Below, in pieces: positions 1-9,360 of a stretch of 64,000 nucleotides of DNA (the stretch's first letter is position 1; every line of letters begins with the position of its first letter). A model generated the notes under the pieces. That model had not been told where the DNA came from and did not search any database. It saw nothing but the letters and a program-made list of their open reading frames with translations. Origin of the DNA: Aquipseudomonas alcaligenes MRY13-0052 (lineage in GTDB: Bacteria > Pseudomonadota > Gammaproteobacteria > Pseudomonadales > Pseudomonadaceae); contig BATO01000022.1 in assembly GCA_000474255.1 (NCBI GenBank), forward strand, positions 1 to 64,000, read 5' to 3'. A program made the translations under genes and the position numbers.

Positions 1-11
1 GATCCTGTTGA

Positions 12-45
12 GGAAAGGGGCCCTTCGGGGCCCCTTTTCTTTTGG
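12..45 (+). terminator. Intrinsic terminator of the gene left of the window
   Basis: A 10-12 bp GC-rich stem (14-23 with 28-37, extendable one or two pairs) closes on a TTCG tetraloop and is followed by a T-rich run. By the usual gene order it would end a tuf/fus transcript, but that gene is outside the window. Confidence 0.85.
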
Positions 46-56
46 TTGGTCAAAAG

Positions 57-85
57 TTGACACCTTTCCGGCGCATCCGTACAAT
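57..85 (+). promoter_or_regulatory. Sigma-70 promoter of the S10 operon
   Basis: TTGACA at 57-62 and TACAAT at 80-85 are separated by exactly 17 bases. It lies just after the upstream terminator and 65 bases before rpsJ, so it should drive the ribosomal protein operon. Expected transcription start is near 92. Confidence 0.85.
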
Positions 86-98
86 CACGCCTCCTTTT

Positions 99-119
99 AA
101 CGGGCGTAGTCCGTCCGTT
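99..119 (+). promoter_or_regulatory. Short hairpin in the S10 leader
   Basis: Bases 99-106 pair with 112-119 (8 bp, one G-T) around a 5-base loop. The leader is only about 60 nt, much shorter than the E. coli S10 leader through which L4 represses its operon. L4 control of the E. coli kind is therefore not evident; the role of this hairpin is unknown. Confidence 0.4.
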
Positions 120-149
120 GGGGAAGCAGAGATAGAGTCTGAGGTCAAA

Positions 150-461
150 ATGCAAAACCAACAAATCCGTATTCGGTTGAAGGCTTTTGACCATCGCCTG
201 ATCGATCAATCCACCCAGGAAATCGTGGAAACCGCGAAACGTACTGGTGCTCAGGTGCGTGGTCCGATTCCTCTGCCTACTCGCAAAGAGCGGTACACCG
301 TTCTGATTTCTCCGCACGTCAACAAAGACGCGCGCGATCAGTACGAAATTCGTACCCACAAGCGTGTTCTGGACATCGTCCAGCCGACGGATAAAACCGT
401 CGATGCGCTGATGAAGCTCGACCTTGCGGCAGGCGTGGAAGTGCAGATCAGCCTCGGCTAA
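150..461 (+). CDS. rpsJ: 30S ribosomal protein S10
   Basis: Small-subunit protein of the 30S head, also the NusE partner of NusB in antitermination; nusB itself lies at the far end of this window. The 103-residue protein begins [19 protein letters not shown], the classical S10 start, and has the family's usual length. An in-frame upstream start near 42 would add a tail encoded by the promoter, so 150 is preferred. First gene of the operon; rplC follows after 85 bases. Confidence 0.97.
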   Translation: MQNQQIRIRLKAFDHRLIDQSTQEIVETAKRTGAQVRGPIPLPTRKERYTVLISPHVNKDARDQYEIRTHKRVLDIVQPTDKTVDALMKLDLAAGVEVQISLG

Positions 462-546
462 TAACCTTCGGGTTCTTAGTCGTGTAACGCTCTGAAATGG
501 GCGGCCATAGCGGGTGAAAGCCCCGTACACTCATGAGGTTTACAAC

Positions 547-1182
547 ATGACTATTGGTGTAGTCGGTCGTAAGTGCGGCATGACCCGCATTTTCACCGAA
601 GAAGGTGTCTCCATTCCGGTTACGGTCATTGAGATCGAGCCGAATCGTGTCACCCAGTTCAAAACTGAAGAAAGCGATGGCTATCGTGCAGTGCAAGTCA
701 CTGTCGGTGAGCGTCGCGCTTCGCGCGTGACCGCCGCTCAGGCTGGTCATTTCGCCAAGGCAAACGTTGCCGCTGGCCGCAGTGTCTGGGAATTCCGTCT
801 CGAAGACGGCGAATACCAGGCTGGCGATCAGATCACTGCCGAAGTTTTCCAGGCTGGTCAACTGGTCGACGTTACCGGTCAGTCGAAAGGTAAAGGCTAC
901 GCCGGTACCATCAAGCGCTGGAATTTCCGTGGTCAAGACAATACCCACGGTAACTCCGTTTCCCACCGCGCCCCGGGCTCCATTGGCCAGTGCCAGACTC
1001 CTGGTCGTGTCTTCAAGGGCAAGAAAATGTCCGGTCATCTGGGCGCTGAGCGCGTGACCGTGCAGTCCCTGGAAGTTGTGCGTGTCGATGCAGAACGTAA
1101 TCTGCTGCTGGTTAAGGGTGCCGTTCCCGGCGCTACCGGCGGTGATGTCGTTGTGCGTCCGGCTGCCAAGGCTCGCGGTTAA
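547..1182 (+). CDS. rplC: 50S ribosomal protein L3
   Basis: Early-assembling 23S rRNA-binding protein whose central loop reaches towards the peptidyl transferase centre. The 211-residue product starts [16 protein letters not shown] and contains the loop with [20 protein letters not shown] around residue 145. ATG 547 follows GAGG by a suitable distance; the longer in-frame start at 514 lacks homology to L3. It is 14 bases from rplD. Confidence 0.97.
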   Translation: MTIGVVGRKCGMTRIFTEEGVSIPVTVIEIEPNRVTQFKTEESDGYRAVQVTVGERRASRVTAAQAGHFAKANVAAGRSVWEFRLEDGEYQAGDQITAEVFQAGQLVDVTGQSKGKGYAGTIKRWNFRGQDNTHGNSVSHRAPGSIGQCQTPGRVFKGKKMSGHLGAERVTVQSLEVVRVDAERNLLLVKGAVPGATGGDVVVRPAAKARG

Positions 1183-1196
1183 GAGGGGAAGCTGAG

Positions 1197-1799
1197 ATGC
1201 AATTGAATGTAAATGGCGCTCAAGCTATCGAAGTTGATGAGCGCACTTTTGGCGGCGAGTTCAACGAGACCCTGGTTCACCAGGCTGTCGTCGCCTACAT
1301 GGCTGGTGGTCGTCAGGGCACTCGTGCTCAGAAGACCCGTTCCGAAGTGTCCGGTGGCGGCAAGAAGCCCTGGCGTCAGAAGGGCACCGGTCGTGCTCGT
1401 GCTGGCACCATCCGCAGCCCCATCTGGCGTTCCGGTGGTACCACTTTTGCTGCCAAGCCGCAGGACCACTCCCAGAAGCTCAACAAGAAGATGTATCGCG
1501 CAGCTCTGCGCTCCATCCTCTCCGAGCTGGTTCGTCAGGACCGTCTGATCGTGGTTGCCGACTTCGCAGTTGAAGCGCCGAAAACCAAGGATCTGCTGGG
1601 CAAGCTGAATGGCCTGGGTCTGACTGACGTCCTCATCGTTTCCGATGATGTCGATCAGAACCTGTACCTGGCTGCTCGCAACCTGCCGCATGTTGATGTT
1701 CGTGACGTGCAAGGTTCCGACCCGGTAAGCCTGATCGCCTACGACAAGGTGTTGATCACCGTGTCCGCCGTGAAGAAATTCGAGGAGCTGCTGGGATGA
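1197..1799 (+). CDS. rplD: 50S ribosomal protein L4
   Basis: 23S rRNA-binding protein lining the exit tunnel; in enterics it also represses the S10 operon. At 200 residues it has normal length, with the basic tunnel loop ([20 protein letters not shown]) near residues 43-62. The last codon and stop overlap the rplW start by 4 bases (ATGA), implying translational coupling. Whether it represses this operon is doubtful because the leader is so short. Confidence 0.97.
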   Translation: MQLNVNGAQAIEVDERTFGGEFNETLVHQAVVAYMAGGRQGTRAQKTRSEVSGGGKKPWRQKGTGRARAGTIRSPIWRSGGTTFAAKPQDHSQKLNKKMYRAALRSILSELVRQDRLIVVADFAVEAPKTKDLLGKLNGLGLTDVLIVSDDVDQNLYLAARNLPHVDVRDVQGSDPVSLIAYDKVLITVSAVKKFEELLG

Positions 1800-2095
1800 A
1801 CCAGGAACGCGTATTCAAAGTGTTGGTTGGTCCGCACATCTCCGAGAAGGCTACCGTCCTGGCGGATGGCAAAAGCCAATTCGTTTTCAAGGTTGCCACT
1901 GATGCAACCAAGCTGGAAATCAAGAAGGCCGTAGAAAGCCTGTTCAGCGTGAAGGTAGAAGCTGTCCGCACTGTCAACGTACAGGGCAAGACCAAGCGTA
2001 CCGCTCGCGGCCTGGGCAAGCGCAACGACTGGAAAAAGGCGTACATCGCCCTCCAGCCGGGCCAAGATCTCGATTTCGCCAGCAGCGCTGAGTAA
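1796..2095 (+). CDS. rplW: 50S ribosomal protein L23
   Basis: Exit-tunnel rim protein that docks trigger factor and SRP. The 99-residue sequence begins [20 protein letters not shown] and carries the basic internal loop ([20 protein letters not shown]). Its ATG sits inside the rplD stop (ATGA), and rplB follows after 11 bases. Confidence 0.96.
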   Translation: MNQERVFKVLVGPHISEKATVLADGKSQFVFKVATDATKLEIKKAVESLFSVKVEAVRTVNVQGKTKRTARGLGKRNDWKKAYIALQPGQDLDFASSAE

Positions 2096-2106
2096 AGGGG
2101 TGCATC

Positions 2107-2928
2107 ATGGCAATCGTTAAATGCAAACCGACTTCCGCAGGCCGCCGTTTCGTGGTCAAGGTTGTCAACCAAGAGCTGCACAAGGGCGCCCCCTACGCAC
2201 CGCTGGTTGAGAAAAAGTCGAAGTCCGGTGGTCGTAACAACAACGGCCGCATCACCACTCGCCACATCGGCGGTGGTCACAAGCAGCACTATCGTCTGGT
2301 CGACTTCCGTCGCAACAAGGATGGCATTCCTGCCACCGTTGAGCGCATCGAATACGATCCGAACCGTACTGCTCACATCGCTCTGCTGAAGTATGCCGAC
2401 GGCGAACGTCGCTACATCATCGCGCCGAAAGGCGTGAGCGCTGGCGACCAGCTGATCTCTGGTGCTCACGCGCCGATCAAGCCGGGCAACAGCCTGCAGC
2501 TGCGTAACATCCCGGTTGGTAGCACCGTTCACGGTGTTGAGCTGAAGCCGGGTAAAGGTGCTCAGATCGCTCGTTCCGCTGGTGCTTCGGCTCAGCTGGT
2601 CGCTCGTGAAGGTGCCTATGTAACCCTGCGTCTTCGCTCCGGCGAAATGCGCAAAGTACTGGCTGAGTGCCGTGCGACCCTGGGCGAAGTCTCGAACTCC
2701 GAGCACAGCCTGCGTTCGCTGGGTAAAGCTGGTGCCAAGCGCTGGCGTGGCGTTCGCCCGACCGTTCGTGGTGTTGCCATGAACCCGGTCGACCACCCGC
2801 ATGGTGGTGGTGAAGGTCGTACCTCTGGTGGTCGTCATCCGGTGTCTCCGTGGGGCTTCCCGACCAAGGGCGCGAAGACCCGTGCGAACAAACGCACCGA
2901 CAATATGATTGTCCGTCGCCGTAAATAA
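2107..2928 (+). CDS. rplB: 50S ribosomal protein L2
   Basis: Highly conserved 23S rRNA-binding protein needed for subunit association and peptidyl transferase activity. The 273-residue protein has the hallmark motif HPHGGGEGR from residue 230, which includes the conserved functional histidines, and ends in a basic RRRK tail. Full length, between rplW and rpsS. Confidence 0.98.
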   Translation: MAIVKCKPTSAGRRFVVKVVNQELHKGAPYAPLVEKKSKSGGRNNNGRITTRHIGGGHKQHYRLVDFRRNKDGIPATVERIEYDPNRTAHIALLKYADGERRYIIAPKGVSAGDQLISGAHAPIKPGNSLQLRNIPVGSTVHGVELKPGKGAQIARSAGASAQLVAREGAYVTLRLRSGEMRKVLAECRATLGEVSNSEHSLRSLGKAGAKRWRGVRPTVRGVAMNPVDHPHGGGEGRTSGGRHPVSPWGFPTKGAKTRANKRTDNMIVRRRK

Positions 2929-2942
2929 TCGAGGATACGACA

Positions 2943-3218
2943 GTGCCGCGTTCTCTGAAAAAAGGTCCTTTTATCGATCTTCACCTACTGAAGAAGATCG
3001 AAGTAGCGGTAGAAAAGAACGATCGCAAACCGGTGAAAACCTGGTCGCGCCGTTCCATCGTTCTGCCGCAGATGGTTGGTCTGACCATCGCTGTACACAA
3101 TGGCCGTCAACATGTACCCGTTCTCGTGAACGAAGACATGGTCGGTCACAAACTGGGCGAGTTCGCCGCTACCCGCACCTATCGCGGGCATGCAGCTGAC
3201 AAGAAAGCCAAGCGTTAA
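2943..3218 (+). CDS. rpsS: 30S ribosomal protein S19
   Basis: 30S head protein contacting the A-site finger and S13. The 91-residue protein begins with a GTG codon at 2943 ([11 protein letters not shown] follows), preceded by GAGG. No ATG gives the family N-terminus. Typical C-terminus [19 protein letters not shown]. It is followed by rplV after 13 bases. Confidence 0.97.
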   Translation: MPRSLKKGPFIDLHLLKKIEVAVEKNDRKPVKTWSRRSIVLPQMVGLTIAVHNGRQHVPVLVNEDMVGHKLGEFAATRTYRGHAADKKAKR

Positions 3219-3231
3219 GGGGTAAGGAACG

Positions 3232-3564
3232 ATGGAAGTAGCCGCTAAGCTGTCGGGCGCTCGAATCTCCGCCCAGAAAGCCCGCTTGGTCGCCGACCAG
3301 ATCCGCGGGAAGAAGGTGGGCGAAGCGCTCAACCTGTTGACCTTCAGCAGCAAAAAAGCCGCTGAGATCATGAAGAAAGTGCTCGAATCGGCCGTGGCCA
3401 ACGCCGAGCACAACGAAGGCGCAGACGTGGACGATCTCAAAGTCTCCACCGTTTTCGTCAACGAAGGGCGTTCGCTGAAGCGCATCATGCCGCGTGCCAA
3501 AGGCCGCGCTGATCGCATCGTCAAGCGGTCTTGCCATATCACTGTCAAGGTTGCGGACAAGTAA
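3232..3564 (+). CDS. rplV: 50S ribosomal protein L22
   Basis: Exit-tunnel protein whose beta-hairpin forms part of the tunnel constriction. 110 residues, usual length, starting [20 protein letters not shown]; the hairpin region ([20 protein letters not shown]) lies near the C-terminus. In the operon between rpsS and rpsC. Confidence 0.97.
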   Translation: MEVAAKLSGARISAQKARLVADQIRGKKVGEALNLLTFSSKKAAEIMKKVLESAVANAEHNEGADVDDLKVSTVFVNEGRSLKRIMPRAKGRADRIVKRSCHITVKVADK

Positions 3565-3577
3565 CGGAGTCGATCAG

Positions 3578-4264
3578 ATGGGTCAGAAAGTACATCCCAC
3601 TGGCATTCGCCTGGGAATCGTCAAGGAGCACACCTCCGTTTGGTACGCAGATAAGCGCACTTATGCCGACTATCTGTTTGCCGACCTGAAGGTTCGTGAG
3701 TACCTCCAAGACAAACTAAAAAGCGCGTCCGTAAGCCGTATCGATATTCATCGCCCGGCTCAAACCGCACGCATCACCATCCACACCGCTCGTCCCGGCA
3801 TCGTGATCGGCAAGAAAGGTGAAGATGTTGAGAAGCTGCGTCAGGACCTGACCAAGCAAATGGGTGTGCCCGTGCACATCAACATCGAAGAGATCCGCAA
3901 GCCGGAGCTCGACGGTATGCTGGTTGCGCAGAGCGTAGCTCAGCAGCTGGAGCGTCGCGTTATGTTCCGTCGCGCCATGAAGCGCGCTGTACAGAACGCC
4001 ATGCGCATTGGTGCCAAGGGCATCAAGATCCAGGTAAGCGGTCGTCTTGGCGGTGCTGAAATCGCTCGTACCGAATGGTACCGCGAAGGTCGTGTGCCCC
4101 TGCACACCCTGCGTGCCGACATCGACTATGCAACCTACGAAGCGCACACCACCTACGGTGTGATCGGTGTGAAGGTTTGGATCTTCAAAGGCGAGGTCAT
4201 TGGTGGCCGCCAGGAAGAGCTCAAGCCCCAAGCGCCCGCTCCTCGTAAAAAAGCTGCTAAGTAA
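3578..4264 (+). CDS. rpsC: 30S ribosomal protein S3
   Basis: 30S entry-site protein with mRNA helicase activity. The 228-residue product begins [15 protein letters not shown] and has the KH-domain GXXG loop ([13 protein letters not shown]) near residues 74-86. ATG 3578 is chosen over an in-frame start within rplV because it matches the family N-terminus. Ends in a basic, alanine-rich tail. Confidence 0.97.
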   Translation: MGQKVHPTGIRLGIVKEHTSVWYADKRTYADYLFADLKVREYLQDKLKSASVSRIDIHRPAQTARITIHTARPGIVIGKKGEDVEKLRQDLTKQMGVPVHINIEEIRKPELDGMLVAQSVAQQLERRVMFRRAMKRAVQNAMRIGAKGIKIQVSGRLGGAEIARTEWYREGRVPLHTLRADIDYATYEAHTTYGVIGVKVWIFKGEVIGGRQEELKPQAPAPRKKAAK

Positions 4265-4276
4265 GGAGTACGCAAA

Positions 4277-4690
4277 ATGCTGCAACCTAAGCGTACAAAA
4301 TTCCGCAAGCAGATGACTGGTCACAACCGTGGCCTGGCTCAGCGCGGTAGCAAGGTCAGCTTCGGCGAATTCGCCCTGAAAGCTGTCGCTCGTGGTCGTC
4401 TCACTGCTCGTCAGATCGAGTCCGCACGTCGTGCGCTCACCCGTCACGTTAAGCGTGGCGGCAAGATCTGGATCCGTGTGTTCCCCGACAAGCCCATCTC
4501 CAAAAAGCCTCTCGAGGTTCGTATGGGTAAAGGGAAGGGCGCCGTCGAGTACTGGGTAGCCCAGATTCAACCGGGCAAAGTCCTGTACGAGATCGAGGGT
4601 GTTTCCGAAGAGCTGGCGCGTGAGGCATTCGCCCTGGCTGCTGCAAAGCTGCCGCTCGCCACCTCCTTTGTTAAGCGGACGGTGATGTGA
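4277..4690 (+). CDS. rplP: 50S ribosomal protein L16
   Basis: Binds 23S rRNA near the A-site tRNA elbow. 137 residues, start [19 protein letters not shown], usual length. Contains [12 protein letters not shown], the segment carrying the conserved arginine that is hydroxylated in some bacteria. The final base of its TGA is the first base of the rpmC ATG. Confidence 0.97.
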   Translation: MLQPKRTKFRKQMTGHNRGLAQRGSKVSFGEFALKAVARGRLTARQIESARRALTRHVKRGGKIWIRVFPDKPISKKPLEVRMGKGKGAVEYWVAQIQPGKVLYEIEGVSEELAREAFALAAAKLPLATSFVKRTVM

Positions 4691-4881
4691 TGAAAGCGAA
4701 TGAACTTCGTGAAAAATCCGTACAGCAGCTGAACGAGCAACTGCTCGGCCTGCTGCGCGACCAGTTCAACCTGCGTATGCAGAAAGCAACTGGCCAGTTG
4801 GGGCAGTCTCACCTGCTCTCGCAAGTGAAGCGCGACATCGCTCGCGTCAAGACTGTGCTGAACCAGCAGGCAGGTAAGTAA
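4690..4881 (+). CDS. rpmC: 50S ribosomal protein L29
   Basis: Small helical-hairpin protein next to L23 at the tunnel exit. 63 residues, [20 protein letters not shown] onwards. The ATG overlaps the rplP stop by one base (TGATG), a coupling arrangement; a GTG three bases earlier would only add one residue. Confidence 0.95.
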   Translation: MKANELREKSVQQLNEQLLGLLRDQFNLRMQKATGQLGQSHLLSQVKRDIARVKTVLNQQAGK

Positions 4882-4883
4882 TC

Positions 4884-5150
4884 ATGGCTGAAGCTCAGAA
4901 AACTGTCCGTACGCTGACCGGTCGTGTCGTCAGCGACAAGATGGACAAAACCATCACCGTCCTGATCGAGCGTCGCGTAAAGCACCCGATCTACGGTAAA
5001 TACGTGAAGCGCTCGACCAAGCTGCATGCTCACGACGAAACCAACCAGTGCCGTATCGGCGACAAGGTCACCATCCGCGAGACCCGTCCGCTGGCCAAGA
5101 CCAAGTCCTGGGCACTGGTGGAAGTCGTAGAACGTGCCGTGGAAGTCTAA
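4884..5150 (+). CDS. rpsQ: 30S ribosomal protein S17
   Basis: Primary 16S rRNA-binding protein with an OB fold, 88 residues, beginning [23 protein letters not shown], the standard S17 pattern. Only 2 bases separate it from rpmC. Last gene of the S10 operon in the E. coli sense; rplN follows after 22 bases without an obvious terminator, so the S10 and spc units look continuous here. Confidence 0.97.
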   Translation: MAEAQKTVRTLTGRVVSDKMDKTITVLIERRVKHPIYGKYVKRSTKLHAHDETNQCRIGDKVTIRETRPLAKTKSWALVEVVERAVEV

Positions 5151-5172
5151 GGACTAAGGGTCGGAGAAAGAT

Positions 5173-5541
5173 ATGATTCAGACTCAATCCATGCTCGACG
5201 TCGCTGACAACAGCGGTGCTCGTCGCGTTATGTGCATCAAGGTCCTGGGTGGTTCGCACCGTCGTTATGCCGGTATCGGCGACATCATCAAGGTCACCGT
5301 CAAGGAAGCGATTCCGCGCGGCAAAGTGAAGAAAGGCCAGGTAATGACCGCTGTTGTGGTCCGTACCAAGCACGGCGTACGCCGTCCTGACGGCTCGATC
5401 ATTCGCTTCGATGGCAACGCTGCTGTTCTGCTGAACAACAAGCAAGAGCCCATCGGTACCCGTATCTTCGGGCCCGTGACCCGTGAACTTCGTTCCGAGA
5501 AGTTCATGAAGATCGTCTCGCTCGCCCCCGAAGTGCTGTAA
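5173..5541 (+). CDS. rplN: 50S ribosomal protein L14
   Basis: 23S rRNA-binding protein at the subunit interface (bridge B8), target of RsfS silencing. 122 residues, start [20 protein letters not shown], exact family length. First gene of the spc unit, preceded by a GGAGA ribosome site. Confidence 0.97.
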   Translation: MIQTQSMLDVADNSGARRVMCIKVLGGSHRRYAGIGDIIKVTVKEAIPRGKVKKGQVMTAVVVRTKHGVRRPDGSIIRFDGNAAVLLNNKQEPIGTRIFGPVTRELRSEKFMKIVSLAPEVL

Positions 5542-5553
5542 GGAGAAGCCGTC

Positions 5554-5868
5554 ATGCAAAAGATTCGTCGTGACGACGAGATCATCGTCATCGCCGGCAA
5601 AGACAAGGGCAAGCGTGGCAAGGTGCTCAAGGTTCTCACTGACGACCGTCTGGTCGTTGGTGGGATCAACCTGGTGAAGCGCCACACCAAGCCGAACCCC
5701 ATGTCCGGTGTACAGGGCGGTATCGTCGAGAAGGAGGCGCCTCTGCACGTCTCCAACGTCGCCATCTTCAATGCTGAAACCAACAAGGCTGATCGCGTTG
5801 GTTTCAAAGTAGAAGACGGTAAGAAAATTCGTGTCTTCAAGTCGACCCAAAAAGCGGTTGATGCTTGA
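5554..5868 (+). CDS. rplX: 50S ribosomal protein L24
   Basis: Assembly-initiating 23S rRNA-binding protein. 104 residues; the N-terminal KOW motif is clear ([17 protein letters not shown], about residues 11-27). Standard position between rplN and rplE. Confidence 0.97.
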   Translation: MQKIRRDDEIIVIAGKDKGKRGKVLKVLTDDRLVVGGINLVKRHTKPNPMSGVQGGIVEKEAPLHVSNVAIFNAETNKADRVGFKVEDGKKIRVFKSTQKAVDA

Positions 5869-5888
5869 GCACTGCTAGGTAGAAGACC

Positions 5889-6428
5889 ATGGCACGACTA
5901 AAAGAGATTTATCGGAAAGAAATCGCGCCCAAGCTGAAAGAAGAGCTTCAGCTTTCCAACGTGATGGAAGTTCCGCGCATTACCAAGATCACCCTGAACA
6001 TGGGTCTGGGCGAAGCGATCGGCGACAAGAAAGTCATCGAACACGCTGTAGCTGATCTTGAGAAGATCACCGGTCAGAAGGTCGTTGTGACCTACGCCAA
6101 GAAATCCGTTGCGGGCTTCAAAGTCCGTGAAGGTTGGCCGATCGGTGTCAAGGTAACCCTGCGCCGCGATCGTATGTACGAGTTCCTGGATCGTCTGCTG
6201 GCCATCTCCCTGCCGCGCGTGCGTGACTTCCGCGGCCTGAATGCCAAGTCCTTCGACGGTCGTGGCAACTACAGCATGGGCGTGAAAGAGCAGATCATCT
6301 TCCCGGAAATCGATTACGACAAAATCGATGCACTGCGCGGTCTGGACATTACCCTGACCACCACTGCCCGTAACGATGATGAAGGTCGTGCCCTGCTGCG
6401 CGCCTTCAACTTCCCGTTCCGCAACTGA
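5889..6428 (+). CDS. rplE: 50S ribosomal protein L5
   Basis: Binds 5S rRNA and forms the central protuberance. 179 residues, usual length; conserved NMGLGEA near residue 38 and the C-terminal [11 protein letters not shown]. In E. coli the S8 repressor binds at the start of this gene; I did not try to fold that site here. Confidence 0.97.
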   Translation: MARLKEIYRKEIAPKLKEELQLSNVMEVPRITKITLNMGLGEAIGDKKVIEHAVADLEKITGQKVVVTYAKKSVAGFKVREGWPIGVKVTLRRDRMYEFLDRLLAISLPRVRDFRGLNAKSFDGRGNYSMGVKEQIIFPEIDYDKIDALRGLDITLTTTARNDDEGRALLRAFNFPFRN

Positions 6429-6441
6429 TTGGAGTAGGAAC

Positions 6442-6747
6442 ATGGCCAAACAGAGCATGAAGAACCGTGAGCTGAAGCGTCAGCAAACGGTTGCGAAGTT
6501 CGCTAAGAAGCGCGCTGAGCTGAAAGCTACCATTGCCAACCCGAACTCCACTCCGGAAGCTCGTTGGGAAGCCCAGGTAGCTCTGCAGAAGCAGCCCCGT
6601 GATGCAAGCGCCTCGCGCCTGCGTAACCGCTGCCGCATCACCGGTCGTCCGCACGGCGTTTACCGCAAGTTCGGCCTCGGCCGTAACAAGCTGCGTGAAG
6701 CCGCCATGCGTGGTGACGTTCCCGGCCTGGTCAAAGCCAGCTGGTAA
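6442..6747 (+). CDS. rpsN: 30S ribosomal protein S14
   Basis: 30S head protein. 101 residues, start [20 protein letters not shown]. This is the long form lacking the CXXC zinc motif, so it does not need zinc; only isolated cysteines are present. It precedes the unusual 192-base gap before rpsH. Confidence 0.97.
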   Translation: MAKQSMKNRELKRQQTVAKFAKKRAELKATIANPNSTPEARWEAQVALQKQPRDASASRLRNRCRITGRPHGVYRKFGLGRNKLREAAMRGDVPGLVKASW

Positions 6748-6797
6748 TGTCGCTCTGGATGTCGGGATGCAAGTCCCGGCCTCCGCCGAGTGGTATC

Positions 6798-6830
6798 AAT
6801 CAAGCCCCTTTTGGGGCTTGATTCGTTTTT
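6798..6830 (+). terminator. Terminator-like hairpin inside the spc operon
   Basis: An 11-bp perfect stem (6798-6808 with 6813-6823) with a TTTT loop is followed by CGTTTTTG. A weaker hairpin precedes it near 6760-6778. It lies between rpsN and rpsH and should end or attenuate part of the upstream transcript. Confidence 0.75.
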
Positions 6831-6846
6831 GATCAATCTCTAGAAT
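6818..6846 (+). promoter_or_regulatory. Candidate sigma-70 promoter for rpsH onward
   Basis: TTGATT at 6818-6823 lies in the descending arm of the terminator hairpin. It is 17 bases from TAGAAT at 6841-6846. It would restart transcription about 90 bases before rpsH. Prediction from sequence only. Confidence 0.5.
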
Positions 6847-6939
6847 ATTCGGCTCGCCGGAGTCAGGCCTTGTTTGCCTGCGCTTTGTCGCGATTCTAGT
6901 CGCAAGGCTATTTCTTTTGTATTTAGGAGCAACTAGCCC

Positions 6940-7332
6940 ATGAGTATGCAGGACCCGTTAGCGGACATGCTAACTCGTATCCGTAATGCCCAGATGGCTG
7001 AAAAGTCTGTCGTAAGCATGCCGTCCTCCAAACTGAAGGTGGCAGTGGCCAGCGTTCTCAAGAACGAAGGCTACATCACGGGATACCAGATCAGCAGTGA
7101 CATCAAGCCTCTGCTGTCTATCGAGCTGAAGTACTTCGAAGGCCGTCCGGTCATCGAGGAACTCAAGCGCGTAAGTCGTCCTGGCCTGCGCCAGTACAAA
7201 TCCGTCGATCAGCTGCCGAAAGTTCGTGGCGGCCTGGGCGTATCGATCGTTTCCACCAACAAAGGTGTGATGACTGATCGTGCTGCTCGCGCTGCTGGCG
7301 TTGGTGGCGAAGTGCTTTGCACTGTGTTCTAA
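6940..7332 (+). CDS. rpsH: 30S ribosomal protein S8
   Basis: 16S rRNA-binding assembly protein and, in enterics, the repressor of the spc operon. 130 residues, begins [18 protein letters not shown] and ends [12 protein letters not shown], the conserved C-terminus. GGAGC lies upstream at good spacing. Preceded by a terminator-like hairpin and a candidate promoter rather than directly by rpsN. Confidence 0.97.
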   Translation: MSMQDPLADMLTRIRNAQMAEKSVVSMPSSKLKVAVASVLKNEGYITGYQISSDIKPLLSIELKYFEGRPVIEELKRVSRPGLRQYKSVDQLPKVRGGLGVSIVSTNKGVMTDRAARAAGVGGEVLCTVF

Positions 7333-7344
7333 GGGGGGATAAGC

Positions 7345-7878
7345 ATGTCTCGCGTTGCTAAGAACCCCGTCAAGCTGCCCGCTGGCGTCGAAATCAAGAT
7401 CGCCGGTCAGCAGCTTTCGGTGAAGGGTGCCAAGGGCGCTCTCGAACTGAACGTGCATCCGTCCGTGGAAGTTCTGCAGGAAGCTGGTGAGCTGCGTTTC
7501 GCTGCTCGCAACGGCGACCAACAGAACAGGGCCATGGCCGGTACCACCCGTGCGCTGGTCAACAACATGGTAGTCGGCGTCAGCCAAGGCTTCGAGCGCA
7601 AGCTCCAGCTGGTGGGCGTTGGTTACAAGGCGCAAGCCAAAGGTCAAGTGCTGTCCCTGGCTTTAGGCTTCTCGCACCCGGTGGATTACGAACTGCCGCA
7701 AGGCGTTACCGCCGAAACCCCCAGCCAGACCGATATCCTGATCAAAGGTATCGACAAGCAGCTGGTTGGTCAGGTGGCGGCCGAGATTCGCGACTTCCGT
7801 CCGCCGGAGCCTTACAAAGGCAAAGGTGTGCGTTACGCCGACGAAGTCGTCCGTCGTAAAGAAGCTAAGAAGAAGTAG
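7345..7878 (+). CDS. rplF: 50S ribosomal protein L6
   Basis: Two-domain 23S rRNA-binding protein near the factor-binding site. 177 residues, [17 protein letters not shown] start, and the conserved [13 protein letters not shown] stretch near residue 152. Usual length and position. Confidence 0.97.
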   Translation: MSRVAKNPVKLPAGVEIKIAGQQLSVKGAKGALELNVHPSVEVLQEAGELRFAARNGDQQNRAMAGTTRALVNNMVVGVSQGFERKLQLVGVGYKAQAKGQVLSLALGFSHPVDYELPQGVTAETPSQTDILIKGIDKQLVGQVAAEIRDFRPPEPYKGKGVRYADEVVRRKEAKKK

Positions 7879-7888
7879 GGCATAGCAA

Positions 7889-8239
7889 ATGAGCGTAAAG
7901 AAAGAAACTCGTCTGCGTCGCGCTCGCAAGGCACGCCTGAAAATGCGCGAGCTGGAAACCGTACGCCTCTGCGTGTATCGCTCTTCCCAGCACATCTACG
8001 CCCAGGTCATTTCGGCCGACGGCGCCAAGGTTCTGGCCACCGCCTCGACCCTGGACAAAGAACTGCGTGACGGCGCCACCGGCAACGTCGACGCGGCCAA
8101 GAAGGTTGGTCAACTGGTTGCCGAGCGTGCGAAAGCAGCTGGTGTCACTCAGGTGGCGTTCGATCGTTCTGGCTTCAAGTACCACGGCCGCGTCAAGGCG
8201 CTGGCTGATGCTGCTCGTGAAGGCGGGCTGGAGTTCTAA
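7889..8239 (+). CDS. rplR: 50S ribosomal protein L18
   Basis: 5S rRNA-binding protein of the central protuberance, 116 residues. The very basic N-terminus ([20 protein letters not shown]) and the C-terminal [20 protein letters not shown] are characteristic. rpsE starts 3 bases after its stop. Confidence 0.97.
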   Translation: MSVKKETRLRRARKARLKMRELETVRLCVYRSSQHIYAQVISADGAKVLATASTLDKELRDGATGNVDAAKKVGQLVAERAKAAGVTQVAFDRSGFKYHGRVKALADAAREGGLEF

Positions 8240-8242
8240 GTT

Positions 8243-8743
8243 ATGGCAAATAACGAGCAAAAGCGCGACGAAGGCTACATCGAGAAGCTGGTTCAGGTTA
8301 ATCGCGTTGCCAAGACCGTTAAAGGCGGCCGTATCTTCACCTTCACCGCGCTGACCGTGGTAGGTGATGGTAAAGGTCGTGTTGGCTTCGGTCGCGGTAA
8401 GTCCCGCGAAGTGCCGGCCGCTATCCAGAAAGCGATGGAAGCAGCTCGCCGCAACATGATCCAGGTAGACCTGAACGGCACCACCCTGCAGTACCCCGTC
8501 AAGTCCGCTCATGGCGCCTCCAAGGTGTACATGCAGCCGGCTTCCGAAGGTACCGGTATCATCGCCGGCGGCGCCATGCGCGCTGTCCTGGAAGTGGCTG
8601 GTGTGCAGAACGTTCTGGCCAAATGCTACGGCTCGACCAATCCGGTGAACGTGGTTTACGCCACCTTCAAGGGTCTGAAGAACATGCAGTCCCCGGAGTC
8701 CGTTGCAGCCAAGCGTGGTAAGAGCGTCGAGGAGATTCTCTAA
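8243..8743 (+). CDS. rpsE: 30S ribosomal protein S5
   Basis: Decoding-fidelity protein at the mRNA entry site. 166 residues with the S5 double-stranded-RNA-binding-like N-terminal half ([16 protein letters not shown] near residues 14-29) and usual C-terminus. Two bases separate its stop from rpmD. Confidence 0.97.
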   Translation: MANNEQKRDEGYIEKLVQVNRVAKTVKGGRIFTFTALTVVGDGKGRVGFGRGKSREVPAAIQKAMEAARRNMIQVDLNGTTLQYPVKSAHGASKVYMQPASEGTGIIAGGAMRAVLEVAGVQNVLAKCYGSTNPVNVVYATFKGLKNMQSPESVAAKRGKSVEEIL

Positions 8744-8745
8744 TC

Positions 8746-8922
8746 ATGGCAACTGTCAAAGTAACGCTGATCAAGAGCGTTAGCGGCCGTCTGGCTAACC
8801 ACAAAGCTTGCGTCAAGGGTCTCGGCCTGCGTCGCATTGGTCACACCGTCGAAGTTCAGGACACCCCTGAAAATCGCGGCATGATCAACAAGGCTTACTA
8901 CCTTCTGCGCGTCGAGGGTTAA
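8746..8922 (+). CDS. rpmD: 50S ribosomal protein L30
   Basis: Small 23S rRNA-binding protein of 58 residues ([20 protein letters not shown] at the start, YYLLRVEG at the end). Full family length, with the conserved [12 protein letters not shown] segment. Packed between rpsE and rplO, 3 bases before rplO. Confidence 0.95.
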   Translation: MATVKVTLIKSVSGRLANHKACVKGLGLRRIGHTVEVQDTPENRGMINKAYYLLRVEG

Positions 8923-8925
8923 TCC

Positions 8926-9360
8926 ATGAAACTGAACGATCTGCGTTCCGCGCCGGGTGCCCGTCGCGAGAAGCACCGTCCGGGCCGTGGTATCGGTAGC
9001 GGTTTGGGCAAGACTGGTGGCCGTGGTCACAAAGGTCAGACCTCCCGCTCCGGTGGCACCATCGCTCCGGGCTTCGAAGGCGGTCAACAGCCGCTGCATC
9101 GCCGTCTGCCGAAGTTCGGCTTCGTTTCCCTGAAAGCCATGGATCGCGCAGAAGTGCGCACTTCCGAACTGGCCAAGGTTGAAGGCGATGTCGTATCCCT
9201 GCAGTCGCTGAAGGATGCCAACGTGATTAACCAGAACGTACAGCGTGTGAAAATCATGCTGTCGGGCGACGTTACTCGCGCAGTCACCCTGAAAGGTATC
9301 GCCGTCACCAAGGGTGCGCGTGCGGCTATCGAAGCAGCTGGCGGTAAGTTCGAGGACTAA
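8926..9360 (+). CDS. rplO: 50S ribosomal protein L15
   Basis: Late-assembly 23S rRNA-binding protein of 144 residues. Glycine- and arginine-rich N-terminal half ([20 protein letters not shown]) followed by a compact C-terminal domain. Its stop abuts the secY start with no gap, so the two are probably translationally coupled. Confidence 0.97.
   Translation: MKLNDLRSAPGARREKHRPGRGIGSGLGKTGGRGHKGQTSRSGGTIAPGFEGGQQPLHRRLPKFGFVSLKAMDRAEVRTSELAKVEGDVVSLQSLKDANVINQNVQRVKIMLSGDVTRAVTLKGIAVTKGARAAIEAAGGKFED

Noticed and set aside
1756-2838. Long minus-strand frame across rplW and rplB
   Set aside because: It lies antisense to two certain ribosomal genes, has low-complexity Thr/Ala-rich translation and no homology; a codon-bias shadow.
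4687-4689. GTG as rpmC start
   Set aside because: It would add one residue; ATG 4690 gives the family N-terminus and overlaps the rplP stop in the usual TGATG way.
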